Below are positions 1 to 8,145 of a DNA stretch of 61,224 bases, in pieces. Both the position numbers and the translations under genes were made by a program. The notes beneath the pieces were generated by a model, which was not told where the DNA came from, searched no databases, and worked only from the letters and a program-made list of their open reading frames with translations. Source of the stretch: Planctomycetota bacterium. Its GTDB lineage: Bacteria > Planctomycetota > UBA11346. Positions within the stretch are counted from its first letter, which is position 1; every line of letters starts with the position of its first letter. The stretch is taken from the NCBI GenBank assembly GCA_013816485.1, contig JACDEI010000031.1:1-61224 (forward strand), written 5' to 3'.

Positions 1-136
1 AATACCAACGCATCAGCAAAGACCCCAGCGGCATCTTCATTCCTAAAAGGCCAAGCCAATCACAACGCAAAGCAGCGAGAAAACAGGGGGATCGGCTGAA
101 AAAACACTAAGTTTACAGGCATTGCCCCAGGGGACC

Positions 137-943
137 TCAGCCTCCGTCGCGCGATGGCGGCACACCCCAACGCCGGCGGTAGAGCCGCGAGAACAACAGC
201 GGATCACGATACCCCACCGTCGCTGCGACCTGCTTGATGCCCATGCTGCCGGCCGCCAGCAGACGACGGGCGGCGTGCAGGCGTAGATCGAGCACGAACG
301 ATCGCGCGTTGGTGCCGACGCTGGCGCGGAACCGTGTGCGGAAATGGCCATCACTTAGTCCGACCCGCCGCGCTAGGCCGCGTTCTGGCGAGACGTCGCC
401 GTAATGCCGCTCCAACCACGCGAGCGCCGCCCGCACCGCGCCGTCGCTGTGGGCGGTGGTCTCGCTGGCGCTGAACACGGTGGTGCGCTCCGACAGCAGC
501 ACGCGCGCAAGCAGTGCGCGCAACTCGGCCTCCTGCAATAAACGTCCGCTCTGTCCGCCACGCTCATGTGCCACGGCAATGCGCCGGCAGGCCGACAACA
601 CCTCGGCGAACTCCGCCGGTTCTAGGTGTAGCCGTGCGCCGGGCAGGTCGAGCGGTGTGCGGTCGCCGACCAGGAATTCGTTCCAGGTCATGGTGAAAGA
701 AGCACCGCTCGCCTGCCACCAGCGCCTCGCCATCGCCGGCACCAGCAACACGTCGCCTGGGCCGATCTCCAGCTGATGCCCGTCGAGATGGTACTGGGCG
801 ATGCCACGTTCAATCAGCAGCAGCCGCGCCGTCGGTACCACCGTCGGTGGCAGGCGCTGCTGTTTGGCGAAGGTCCGGCGGTCGCAGCGGAACACGGTGG
901 TGCGAGCGGTGAGCAGGCGTTCCGCGAGGGCAGGGGGGATCAT
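137..943 (-). CDS. AraC-family transcriptional regulator
   Basis: The C-terminal ~100 residues form an AraC/XylS double helix-turn-helix domain (ARRVGLSDGHFRTRF in the first HTH, QVAATVGYRDPLLFSRLYRR in the second). The N-terminal half looks like an AraC cupin-type ligand domain (LDGHQLEIGPGDVLLVPA). An upstream in-frame ATG exists at 976, but the ATG at 943 overlaps the stop of the preceding regulator by 4 bases (ATGA), so translational coupling favours 943. The two regulators therefore form one minus-strand unit that diverges from the pyruvyl-transferase-like gene. The ligand cannot be read from the sequence; sugar sensing is plausible because many AraC proteins in carbohydrate-rich PVC genomes do this. 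Confidence 0.85.
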   Translation of the reverse strand: MIPPALAERLLTARTTVFRCDRRTFAKQQRLPPTVVPTARLLLIERGIAQYHLDGHQLEIGPGDVLLVPAMARRWWQASGASFTMTWNEFLVGDRTPLDLPGARLHLEPAEFAEVLSACRRIAVAHERGGQSGRLLQEAELRALLARVLLSERTTVFSASETTAHSDGAVRAALAWLERHYGDVSPERGLARRVGLSDGHFRTRFRASVGTNARSFVLDLRLHAARRLLAAGSMGIKQVAATVGYRDPLLFSRLYRRRWGVPPSRDGG

Positions 944-1812
944 GGTGCCTCGCTCTGAGCATGTGAGCGGCGCCACACCGCTGGCGTCTGATCGGTGTGC
1001 TCACGAAACACCGCGAAGAAATGCGCCCGGCTGCCGAAGCCGCTCTGGCGTGCAACTTCACGCAGCGGCAGGTCGGAAAGGCGCAGCAGGCCTTGCGCAG
1101 TCTGCACACGGGCTCTCAGCAGCAGCGTGGCGAAGCTGTCGCCGAACAGTTCGCTGACCACGTGGCCGGCGCGGTCCTCTGACAATCGCAGGTGTTTCGC
1201 TAGATCGGCCAAGCGCAACGTCGGCTTTGCATGATGCTTGGAGAGGAACCAGGTGATCGCACTGCGGCGGGACTCGTCCGGCGGCATGCCGCCCTGGGTT
1301 GCGAGCGCCGGCAGCGCTTCTTTCAAGCCGGTGCGCCACGCCACCAGACGTGCAGCGAGTTGACGCAGCAGCTCCAGCAGATGCTCGGCTTCGTCCTGCG
1401 TCAGCGCGGCCAACTTGCCGATGGTCGGAGCCCACGGTCCGCTGCGGTTCTGCGTGGTGTCTTCAACCGTGATGGCGAGGTCCTTCCCTGGACGACGCAC
1501 GCCAGCGTAGAACAGCCACTCCATTTTACCGTCGAGGAACACCGGCAGCAGCAGTTCGATCACGCCAGCGTGGCAACGTTTGATCACGCCGTGCTGATAA
1601 CGCTCGGCGTCCTGATGCATGCGCGTGGCGCAAAAATCTCTGCACGCTTGATGACGGTTGGCTTTCACCAGTCGGCAGACCGGATTGACGTGTTCGTTGC
1701 GCGTGGCCTCGACATAGGGCCACAACGAGCGGCGGAAATCATGGAAACATAACGTCAATCCACTGGCGCGTTCAAAGGTGGCGATGGCACGTGTGGGCAG
1801 GCCGGGATCCAT
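940..1812 (-). CDS. AraC-family regulator with PocR-type sensory domain
   Basis: The N-terminal ~150 residues match a PocR ligand-binding domain, including its cysteine-containing core (PVCRLVKANRHQACRDFC) followed by GVIELLLPVFLDGKMEW. The C-terminal ~100 residues are an AraC HTH pair (LAKHLRLSEDRAGHVVSELF and VARQSGFGSRAHFFAVFREH). PocR domains sense small organic molecules and are often joined to AraC domains. The chosen ATG at 1812 has AGGA about 8 bases upstream; a second in-frame ATG lies at 1821. It is translationally coupled (ATGA) to the second AraC gene downstream, which is unusual because regulators are rarely co-transcribed in pairs. It probably controls itself, its partner or the divergent gene at 1943. 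Confidence 0.85.
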   Translation of the reverse strand: MDPGLPTRAIATFERASGLTLCFHDFRRSLWPYVEATRNEHVNPVCRLVKANRHQACRDFCATRMHQDAERYQHGVIKRCHAGVIELLLPVFLDGKMEWLFYAGVRRPGKDLAITVEDTTQNRSGPWAPTIGKLAALTQDEAEHLLELLRQLAARLVAWRTGLKEALPALATQGGMPPDESRRSAITWFLSKHHAKPTLRLADLAKHLRLSEDRAGHVVSELFGDSFATLLLRARVQTAQGLLRLSDLPLREVARQSGFGSRAHFFAVFREHTDQTPAVWRRSHAQSEAP

Positions 1813-1942
1813 GGTCAGCATCCTGCCAAGAGCTCGTCATAGCGGAATCCTGGACTGAGGTAGCGGCGGGGCGTGCAGCGGACACCTGCCTGAGGTACCC
1901 TGGCGTGGACAGACTTCCCGCCACACGTCCCAGGAGCGCTCC

Positions 1943-3199
1943 ATGCCCAGCCCGATCCATACCTCCGCCAAGCACCTCGACGGTGGACTGTCCCGCCGGC
2001 AGTTTGTCGGCACCGCGCTCGCCCTCGGAACGATGGCATTCATGCCCTACCTTGCTGCCGCCAAACCGAAGAAGCTGCTGCTGCGTTCGTCGTGGCAGAC
2101 GGTGAACATCGGCGATATCGCGCATACGCCTGGGATGCTCGCGCTGTTGGAGAAACACCTGCCCGACACCGAGGTGACGTTGTGGCCGAACAAGCTCGGG
2201 CCCGAGGTGGAGCAAATCCTCGCCAAGCGTTTTCCGAAATTGAAGATCGCCAACACCGCCGAGGAGAAGACTGCCGCGCTCGCCGCGTGCGATTTCTTCC
2301 TGCACGGCTCCGGCCCCGGCATCGTCGGCGTGAAGGAACTGCAACGCGCCAAGGACGCCGGAAAACCGTACGGCATCGGTGGCATCACGCTGAACGATGG
2401 CGAGATCAAGAACCACAGCGAACTGCTGGCCGGCGCGCAGTTCGTCTGTCTGCGCGACACCGATTCGCTCAAGGCGCTGCTGGCTGCGGGCTTCAAAGGT
2501 CCGCCGGTGACCTTCGGCCCGGACGCGACCTTCGCGCTCGACATCTATGACGACGCGGCGGCGGATGAACTGTTGAAGAAACATGCGCTCGAACCCGGCA
2601 AGTTCCTCTGCGTGCTGCCACGCCTGCGCTGGACGCCCTACTGGGAGATCCACCCGGAGAGCCGCAAACCCGATCCCGAGCGCATCGCGGTGAATGAGAA
2701 ATACGCCGAGGTCGACCACGCCAAGCTGCGCGAGGGCATTATCGCCTGGGTGCGCCAGACCGGCATGCGCGTGTTCCTGGTGCCGGAGATGACCTACGCC
2801 GTACCGCTGCTGCGTCCGCTGCTGTTCGACCCGTTGCCCGACGAGGTGAAACCGCACGTCACGGTGATGGAGCGCTACTGGCTCACCGCCGAGGCCAACA
2901 GCGTCTACAAGCACGCCGCAGCGATCCTCAGTTCGGAACAACATTCACCGATCATGGGCATCGCCAACGGCACGCCGGCGGTGTTGGTGCGCCAACCGAC
3001 CGACACGCGCAAAGGCCAGATGTGGCGCGACATCGGCCGCAGTGATTGGCTGTTCGAAATCGACCAGTCGACCGGCGAACAGATCGCCGCGTGCATCGCG
3101 CAGATCGGCAAGGACCTACCGGCGGCGCGCGTGCTTGCCGCCGAGGCGCGTACGACCGCGCAGCAAGCGATGCAGGCGATGGTCGGCAACATCGGGTGA
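1943..3199 (+). CDS. Polysaccharide pyruvyl transferase family protein, Tat-type signal
   Basis: The N-terminus carries a twin-arginine-like signal (LSRRQFVGTALALGTMAF, residues ~16-33), so the protein is probably exported folded. The rest resembles the polysaccharide pyruvyl transferase fold: an early WQTVNIGDIAHTPGMLALLE segment, a central FFLHGSGPGIVG, and a late SSEQHSPIMGIANGTPAV motif in which members recognise the shared donor or substrate. Characterised family members add pyruvate ketals to cell-surface sugars, but the secreted Tat form in PVC bacteria has no firm function. AGGAG lies 7 bases before the ATG. The gene is monocistronic and is followed directly by a long inverted repeat. 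Confidence 0.75.
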   Translation: MPSPIHTSAKHLDGGLSRRQFVGTALALGTMAFMPYLAAAKPKKLLLRSSWQTVNIGDIAHTPGMLALLEKHLPDTEVTLWPNKLGPEVEQILAKRFPKLKIANTAEEKTAALAACDFFLHGSGPGIVGVKELQRAKDAGKPYGIGGITLNDGEIKNHSELLAGAQFVCLRDTDSLKALLAAGFKGPPVTFGPDATFALDIYDDAAADELLKKHALEPGKFLCVLPRLRWTPYWEIHPESRKPDPERIAVNEKYAEVDHAKLREGIIAWVRQTGMRVFLVPEMTYAVPLLRPLLFDPLPDEVKPHVTVMERYWLTAEANSVYKHAAAILSSEQHSPIMGIANGTPAVLVRQPTDTRKGQMWRDIGRSDWLFEIDQSTGEQIAACIAQIGKDLPAARVLAAEARTTAQQAMQAMVGNIG

Positions 3200-3206
3200 G
3201 TTGTCC

Positions 3207-3308
3207 CCTGGGAGCGCGGACTTCAGTCTGCGCAGCAAAGGTGATGCCACCGGTCGGTGATCACCTGGGAGAAATAAGGTTGCGCAGACTGAAGTCCGCG
3301 CCCCCAGG
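3207..3308. repeat. Long inverted repeat (28-bp arms)
   Basis: Arms at 3207-3234 and 3281-3308 are reverse complements with one mismatch. Each arm holds the internal palindromic phrase GCGGACTTCAGTCTGC. The element starts 8 bases after the stop codon of the preceding gene. It could act as a terminator or as a mobile intergenic palindrome; the 46-bp spacer is long for a simple terminator. Confidence 0.85.
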
Positions 3309-3360
3309 GATACCCGTCCCGGTAGTGGTCGGGTGGTGATGAGCACGATGCTTGATCATC

Positions 3361-4203
3361 ATGGCCACCATCCGCATCATCGCCCTGCTCTGTAGTATTG
3401 CCGTCGTCGTCGGCCAGGAATCCCCGGTCGTCAAAACCATCCTCGCCCAACCGGGGCTGGTGGCGTTTTGGGATTTCCGCGAGGACGCTGGCACGCCACG
3501 TCGTTCGCTGGCCAAAGCACCGCTCGCGCTGCACGAGATGCAGGGCCCGATCGCGCACGTCGCGGAAGGGCCATTTGGTCACGCGCTCAAACTCACGGAA
3601 GGCCAGTGGCTGCGCATCCCGCGTGCGGACATCGGCCCGCTCGACCTCCACGGGAAACAGGCGCAGGTCAGTGTGCTCGCGTGGCTCAAACGCGAACGCA
3701 AAGGCGCGTGGCAGGGCATTGCCGGAGTATGGGATGAATCGCGCGGCAAACGACAATACTGCCTGTTCGTGAATGGCGGCAAACGCACCGACGCGCGCAC
3801 CATGACGCGCACCGCCTGCAAAGATCTGTTCCAGGGCCACGTGTCCGATGTCGGTGGTCCGACGATGGGCGAGGAGTTCTGCATCACCTACGCCACCAGT
3901 GGCACGCCGGTGCCATTCACCGGCTGGCAGTTCCTTGCCATGACCTACGACGCGCGCGAGGTGAGGCTCTACCGCAACGGTCGCTTCGACTCCTCCGAGG
4001 GGAGCAATCCGTTTCCGCATCCCCACGGTCTGTTCGACGCCGGCGCGGAGGGGGCCGAGTTCACCGTCGGTTGTGTGTCAGTGAAGGGCAAGCCGGGCAA
4101 CTTCTTCGCCGGTCTGCTGGGCGGCGTGGCGGTGTTCGATCGGGCACTGACGGCGGCGGAAGTCGCGGCGTTGGCCACGGCCACGGGAACCACGCAGCCG
4201 TGA
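3361..4203 (+). CDS. Secreted LamG/concanavalin A-like lectin domain protein
   Basis: The protein starts with a short hydrophobic signal ([15 protein letters not shown]). It then shows a single LamG/ConA-like jelly-roll domain: [13 protein letters not shown] near residue 35, a central [31 protein letters not shown] near residue 195, and a closing [18 protein letters not shown], which is the typical last strand of LamG_3 domains. These domains bind glycans and are abundant in PVC secretomes. There is no catalytic domain, so it is probably a carbohydrate-binding exported protein. The ATG at 3361 is preferred over a TTG nine bases upstream. It lies between two unrelated long inverted repeats. 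Confidence 0.75.
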   Translation: MATIRIIALLCSIAVVVGQESPVVKTILAQPGLVAFWDFREDAGTPRRSLAKAPLALHEMQGPIAHVAEGPFGHALKLTEGQWLRIPRADIGPLDLHGKQAQVSVLAWLKRERKGAWQGIAGVWDESRGKRQYCLFVNGGKRTDARTMTRTACKDLFQGHVSDVGGPTMGEEFCITYATSGTPVPFTGWQFLAMTYDAREVRLYRNGRFDSSEGSNPFPHPHGLFDAGAEGAEFTVGCVSVKGKPGNFFAGLLGGVAVFDRALTAAEVAALATATGTTQP

Positions 4204-4218
4204 CCGTAGAAAAATCGG

Positions 4219-4295
4219 ATTGAACAAGAGGAACGGAGAAACGGAGGAAGATAGCCGGTTTGGTTTCCTCCGTTTTTCCGTTCCTCTTGTTCAAT
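4219..4295. repeat. Long inverted repeat (31-bp arms)
   Basis: Arms 4219-4249 and 4265-4295 are reverse complements with one mismatch and a 15-base loop. The element begins 15 bases after the LamG stop codon. A related, longer element (same GAACAGGAG/CGGAG vocabulary) occurs at 41468-41576. Its short loop makes it a plausible terminator hairpin, although no T-tract follows. Confidence 0.85.
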
Positions 4296-4391
4296 TCCGC
4301 GGGGTATGAGACGTACAGGAGCATGGTGCGCATGGCGGAACATCGACAGCTCTACGCCACCAGATAAGGCAAGCGCAGGTTGGAGGACTCC

Positions 4392-5318
4392 ATGTCCGCA
4401 TTTACCCTGCGCACGCTGACCGACCGCGACCGTCCCGCCCTCGCCGCGCTCATCTGCGACTCGACCAACGCCTGGTACGTGCAGCACGGCAAGCCGCCGA
4501 TCTTCCCTGACGGGCCCGCGAGTACGTCGCTGTTCGCCGAGGTCTATGAAGCGCTCGATCCTGGGTGCTGCGTGGTGGCCGCACACCATGACGGCCGGCT
4601 GATGGGATCGTGTTTCTTCCATCCGCGTCCAACGCACATCGCCCTCGGCATCATGAACGTGCATCCGGATTTCTTCGGCGCGGGTGTGGCGCGGGCATTG
4701 CTCGGGCACGTCACGTCGCTCGCCGATGCGCAGCAAAAGCCGGTGCGACTGGTGTCGAGTGCGCAGAACCTCGATTCGTTTTCGCTCTACACCCGCGCCG
4801 GGTTCGTGCCGCGCTGCACGTATCAGGATATGTACGTCGACGTCCCGGCGATCGGCATGACGGTCGCCTGTCCAGGCCGGGAACGTGTCCGTCCGGCGCG
4901 TTTCAGTGATGTGCCGGAACTGGTGGCGTTGGAGGAGGCCATCAGTGGCATCCGCCGTGAACAGGACTGGCGCTTCTTCATCGCCAGCCCTGGTGACATC
5001 TGGGGCTTGTCGGTGATCGAAGGCATCGACGGCGGCATCGACGGCGTGCTCGGTTCGGTCTGCCATCCGGGCAGCACCATGCTCGGTCCCGGCGTCGCGC
5101 GTGATGAGGCCTCTGCCGCCGCACTCATCCACGCACGTCTCGATGCGCTGCGCGGGAAGAAGCCGGTGTTCCTGGTGCCGTGTGAGCGCGGCGATCTGGT
5201 GCGCACGCTCTACGGCTGGGGCGCGCGTAATTGTGAGATCCATCTGCTGCAGGTGCGCGGCCATGCCGAACCGCTGCGCGGCGTCACCATGCCGACGTTC
5301 ATGCCCGAGACCGGCTGA
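4392..5318 (+). CDS. GNAT-family N-acetyltransferase
   Basis: The N-terminal ~160 residues fit a GNAT acetyltransferase: LRTLTDRDRPALAALI at the start, a core CVVAAHHDGRLMGSCFFHP, then IMNVHPDFFGAGVARALLGH, in which the acetyl-CoA loop is FFGAGVA. It continues with the conserved LVSSAQNLDSFSLYTRAGF before beta-6. The C-terminal half is a second, less clear GNAT-like region (ARFSDVPELVALEEAISG onwards), so the protein may be a tandem acetyltransferase. The ATG at 4392 has GGAGG five bases upstream, better than the TTG at 4380. The substrate is unknown and no operon partner is evident. Confidence 0.75.
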   Translation: MSAFTLRTLTDRDRPALAALICDSTNAWYVQHGKPPIFPDGPASTSLFAEVYEALDPGCCVVAAHHDGRLMGSCFFHPRPTHIALGIMNVHPDFFGAGVARALLGHVTSLADAQQKPVRLVSSAQNLDSFSLYTRAGFVPRCTYQDMYVDVPAIGMTVACPGRERVRPARFSDVPELVALEEAISGIRREQDWRFFIASPGDIWGLSVIEGIDGGIDGVLGSVCHPGSTMLGPGVARDEASAAALIHARLDALRGKKPVFLVPCERGDLVRTLYGWGARNCEIHLLQVRGHAEPLRGVTMPTFMPETG

Positions 5319-5335
5319 AGCAGGACGGCTGTCAG

Positions 5336-5446
5336 CCCCTGGGACCGCGGGCCACTGGCCCGCAATTGGGTATTGTCAGGACATTGCTGATCGATCGGCG
5401 ACCAACCGATTGCCCCTGGCGGGCCAGTGGCCCGCGGTCCCAGGGG
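5336..5446. repeat. Perfect 28-bp inverted repeat
   Basis: Arms 5336-5363 and 5419-5446 are perfect reverse complements and enclose the palindrome GCGGGCCACTGGCCCGC. The element starts 17 bases after the stop codon of the acetyltransferase. A near-identical solitary arm occurs at 51677-51704, so this is a dispersed repeat family. Confidence 0.9.
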
Positions 5447-5590
5447 CGACAGTCCTTCGTCACATCAGCGCACGCTCTGCCGCGATCCGATCATGCGGTG
5501 TCAGCGTCCAGCCCACACCTGAACGGGTTGTCCATTGTCGACCTTCCCGTGCGCACCCATCATTCCCGCCCCACACCTGCGGAGCCGCCC

Positions 5591-6229
5591 ATGTCCAAGT
5601 TCTTCACCCTCCTTCTGCTCGCCGCCGTCATCGGCATGCCGGCCGCCGACAAGGAAGACGGCTTCGTCCCGCTCTTCGACGGCAAGACCATGAGCGGTTG
5701 GAAAAACGCCTATGACTGGGGCACCATTGAAGTGAAGGACGGCGAGGTTCACCTGACTGGCGAGAAGAAGTTCTTCGTCGTCACCGAAAAACCCTACGCC
5801 GACTTCATCTTTGAGGGCGATGTCCATCTGCCCGAGGGCAAGGCCAACGCCGGCTTCATGTTCCGTGCGCATGTCGAGAAGAACAAGGTCTTCGGCTACC
5901 AAGCCGAGGTCGATGGCGATGCCAACCGCAAGTGGTCTGGCGGTCTCTACGACGAAGGCCGCCGCATGTGGTTCATCAGCCCAATCAAGGAAGACGCGGA
6001 GAGCGTCAAAGCCTTCCGCGCGCGCGTCGGCGACGCCTTCAAACGCAATGACTGGAACACCTACCGCATCACCTGCATTGGCAAGAAACTGAAGATCGAA
6101 GTGAACGGCGTGGTCACCACCGATGTCGAAGACGACAAGGACGCCAGCGGCTACCTCGGCATCCAGCACCACGGCGAAAAGGGTGCGACGTATCGGTATC
6201 GGAATCTGCGGATCAAAGAGCTGAAGTGA
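5591..6229 (+). CDS. Secreted DUF1080 (3-keto-disaccharide hydrolase) protein
   Basis: A signal peptide (FFTLLLLAAVIGMPAA) is followed by one DUF1080 domain: GFVPLFDGKTMSGWKN at the start, then ANAGFMFRAHV, the YQAEVDGDANRKWSGGLYDEGRR core, WNTYRITCIGKKLKIEVNGV, and a closing GYLGIQHHGEKGATYRYRNLRIKEL. The family has a beta-jelly-roll fold; members are associated with hydrolysis of 3-keto-glycosides and are greatly expanded in PVC bacteria. The ATG at 5591 follows GGAG; an open frame extends further upstream but crosses the inverted repeat, so a start there is unlikely. A second DUF1080 protein lies at 17255-18022. Confidence 0.88.
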   Translation: MSKFFTLLLLAAVIGMPAADKEDGFVPLFDGKTMSGWKNAYDWGTIEVKDGEVHLTGEKKFFVVTEKPYADFIFEGDVHLPEGKANAGFMFRAHVEKNKVFGYQAEVDGDANRKWSGGLYDEGRRMWFISPIKEDAESVKAFRARVGDAFKRNDWNTYRITCIGKKLKIEVNGVVTTDVEDDKDASGYLGIQHHGEKGATYRYRNLRIKELK

Positions 6230-6266
6230 CTGGTCTCGTCGTCGGCTGTGCCGATGACTGTCACTG

Positions 6267-6605
6267 ATGTCTGACGATCCCAAGGCCGTCATTCCCGCCC
6301 ATCTACCTACTGAGGTGGCCGGAACACCGCGCTTGCCATGGTCGCGCAAGGTCGCGGCCCTGTTGATCGCTCTGCTCGCCGACGCTCCCCCGCTGTGCCT
6401 GCTCAGCGAATCCTTTCCGGTGATCGTCGACGTGGCGGTTGCTGCGGTGTTGTGGCTGGTGCTTGGTCGCAACTGGCTGCTGGCGGCGGCGCTGGTGATC
6501 GAATGTATTCCCGGCGTTGGGTTGGCGCCGACGTGGACCGCCTACGTGCTGTTTCAGGTCATCTTCGCGAAGGATAAAACTGGGCAGGTCAAAGCAGTGA
6601 AGTGA
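6267..6605 (+). CDS. Small integral membrane protein, unknown function
   Basis: A 112-residue protein with a soluble N-terminus of about 27 residues and then almost continuous hydrophobic sequence forming two to three membrane segments (KVAALLIALLADAPPLCLL; VIVDVAVAAVLWLVLG; LLAAALVIECIPGVGLAP). It ends with a short basic tail. No catalytic motif or named family was recognised. It starts 37 bases after the DUF1080 gene and could be co-transcribed with it. Coding assignment rests on length, consistent hydrophobicity and position. Confidence 0.6.
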   Translation: MSDDPKAVIPAHLPTEVAGTPRLPWSRKVAALLIALLADAPPLCLLSESFPVIVDVAVAAVLWLVLGRNWLLAAALVIECIPGVGLAPTWTAYVLFQVIFAKDKTGQVKAVK

Positions 6606-6666
6606 GGTTCACCTGCCATTCAGTTGGCTATTGGCTGGCCGGATGGTTTGTCCTACCGTGTCGGCC

Positions 6667-7383
6667 ATGAACCGCGTCATTTTCATCGGCTCACTCGTCG
6701 GGGTGGTCTTGTTCAGCGTGGTGTTGTTGCTGACGTTCACCGCCCAGCACCGAATCAAAGACTTCGCCCGCGACTACATCAACCATCGCATCGAACCCGG
6801 AGTCACGCAGGGCGTGGTCGTGGTCGAACGTGAGGTGCTTCCGCTTTTGGCCGCACAGTCGGAAATATCCGTGAAGATCACCACCGAGATTAACCGGTAC
6901 CGTTCGGATCCCCAGATCTACATCGACGACATCACCTCTGGTCGTAGGAGCCAGCAGACGGACGGTGGCCGGTTGAGCAAAGTGGTTGGCTCCTTGAAAG
7001 AGACAACGACGCCACCGGTCTCGCTATCGCAGATAATTGGCGATCACTTCCGTCAGGTGTTCGACCACCTGATGCGTGACCTGCGGATATTTTCCATCAC
7101 CAACATCGTGGCTTTCATCGTCGTCGCGCTGCTGATGCGCGGGTACGATGCACGTTCACCCAGGTTGGTGGTACAGGCCTTCATTCCATTCCTGGCCACC
7201 TGCTACGCGATGACGGTCTACATCAAGCAGGACTGGTTCTTCAATTTGTTGTTAGATCACCACATGGGCGTGATCTATCCGATACTGCTGATCATCACGG
7301 CGCTTGATCTGTGGAACCGCTGGCAACGGGGGAACCTGCGAAAAAGAGCGAATCAATTGACGCGTGAGATGCTGGCGGGTTGA
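6667..7383 (+). CDS. Membrane protein of unknown function
   Basis: About 238 residues. One membrane segment lies at the N-terminus (VIFIGSLVGVVLFSVVLLLTF). A soluble region of about 100 residues with a central predicted helix follows, and then three C-terminal membrane segments (ITNIVAFIVVALLM, AFIPFLATCYAMTVYI, MGVIYPILLIITALDLW). The ATG at 6667 sits directly before the first hydrophobic segment; an earlier in-frame ATG at 6631 would put a non-hydrophobic extension in front. No family was recognised. The stop codon merges into a strong hairpin. Confidence 0.65.
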   Translation: MNRVIFIGSLVGVVLFSVVLLLTFTAQHRIKDFARDYINHRIEPGVTQGVVVVEREVLPLLAAQSEISVKITTEINRYRSDPQIYIDDITSGRRSQQTDGGRLSKVVGSLKETTTPPVSLSQIIGDHFRQVFDHLMRDLRIFSITNIVAFIVVALLMRGYDARSPRLVVQAFIPFLATCYAMTVYIKQDWFFNLLLDHHMGVIYPILLIITALDLWNRWQRGNLRKRANQLTREMLAG

Positions 7384-7406
7384 CACGGGGACGAAAGTCC
7401 CCGTGT
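7383..7406 (+). terminator. Perfect 10-bp stem hairpin at a stop codon
   Basis: ACACGGGGAC, a GAAA tetraloop, then GTCCCCGTGT: a perfect 10-bp stem whose first base is the last base of the preceding TGA. There is no U-tract, so it may act as an mRNA 3'-end stabiliser or a Rho-type end rather than a classical intrinsic terminator. Confidence 0.6.
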
Positions 7407-7487
7407 CCGTGCGCGTCTTGCTCGGCCATAAACAGCTGTTCAAACACCGACGACCCGCCGTCATCCCACCGGTCACGACCACCGCGC

Positions 7488-7809
7488 TTACGGCCGGTAC
7501 AAATCCAGCGCCGTCTTCCAATTCACCGTATCGTTGTGCGAATGCGTGAACCCGATGCTGCGCTCATGTTTGATGGTCGCGAGCGAACGATAGGCGATGA
7601 CGTAGGTCTTGCGCCATTTGTCCGAGGTGTTGCCGCCCGAGCCGTGCACCACCCATTCGTCGTGTACGGTAATGCTGCCGCGCGGGACTTCGATGTGTTC
7701 CACCGGCGTGTTGGCCGGCAGGTCGATCTCCAGCGTATGCGATTCGTTGCGGTCGCCCGAGCCCTTCGGACGGTGCGGTACCAGCTTGATCGCCTTCTGT
7801 GAACCGGGC
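7488..7809 (-). pseudogene. 3'-terminal fragment of phytanoyl-CoA dioxygenase (phyH)
   Basis: This block matches 39144-39465, the 3' end of the intact phyH gene. There are 16 mismatches in 322 bases, no indels, and both copies share the TAA stop. It encodes the last ~107 residues, including SITVHDEWVVHGSGGN with the second iron-ligand histidine, and ends YRP. Homology begins exactly at the stop codon and breaks off at 7809 after the bases for a Pro-Gly-Ser region; upstream sequence is unrelated and soon becomes the ribbon-helix-helix gene. Without the N-terminal half and the HxD motif it cannot be functional. The two copies bracket the zinc island. Confidence 0.92.
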
Positions 7810-7831
7810 CAGAGTTCTATCCCGCGTGGGC

Positions 7832-8101
7832 CTACCTGGTTGCTCTACTTTGGCGACGCCTCGGGGTTGGTGCCTTGAGATACCCGGTTCCATGACACAG
7901 CGGGCACACCTCATAGACCGCGTGGCGGATAGCTTGGCGGATGAAATCTGAGCGGTTGCGCAGGGACTTGAGCACTCGCGCCAGCTCTGCGTCAGCCTTG
8001 AAGGAGATGGTCTCTTCGGCAACGAACGGCGATGATTGCTGACGCGGCTGGCGCGGCTGGCGCTGGGCCTTGCCCGTCGGTTTCTTTGCTGTGCGTGGCA
8101 T
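7832..8101 (-). CDS. Small ribbon-helix-helix protein with C-terminal CPxCxGxG motif (RHH-1)
   Basis: An 89-residue protein. A basic, disordered N-terminus (~28 residues rich in K, R, P and Q) leads into a strand ISFKAD, helix A, and the turn-helix NRSDFIRQAIRHAV, which matches CopG/MetJ-type ribbon-helix-helix DNA-binding folds. It then has CPLCHGTG (Cys66, Cys69), a DnaJ-like zinc-knuckle half, and a basic tail. RHH proteins dimerise, so two CxxC pairs could form one metal site across a dimer or tetramer. It lies 44 bases downstream of the TonB receptor gene on the same strand and is probably co-transcribed with it. Two paralogues occur at 19592 and 38622, also beside metal uptake genes. 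No named family was recognised. Confidence 0.85.
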   Translation of the reverse strand: MPRTAKKPTGKAQRQPRQPRQQSSPFVAEETISFKADAELARVLKSLRNRSDFIRQAIRHAVYEVCPLCHGTGYLKAPTPRRRQSRATR

Positions 8102-8145
8102 GGCGTGCGGTTTCTGCGTCTGATGAGGTCTGCGACCGGCTCAGT

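Noticed and set aside
1772..2944. A 390-residue minus-strand open frame opposite the pyruvyl-transferase-like gene
   Set aside because: It is a GC-rich antisense frame with His/Arg/Gln-heavy composition and no family match; the plus-strand gene has a clear signal and motifs.
7381..7832. Integrase attachment site with a mobile-element integrase
   Set aside because: The phyH duplication is real, but no integrase, transposase, tRNA gene or short core repeat could be found at either end.
7832..8101. DnaJ-type chaperone zinc domain
   Set aside because: Only one CxxCxGxG unit (DnaJ has four) and the rest of the protein is a ribbon-helix-helix fold.
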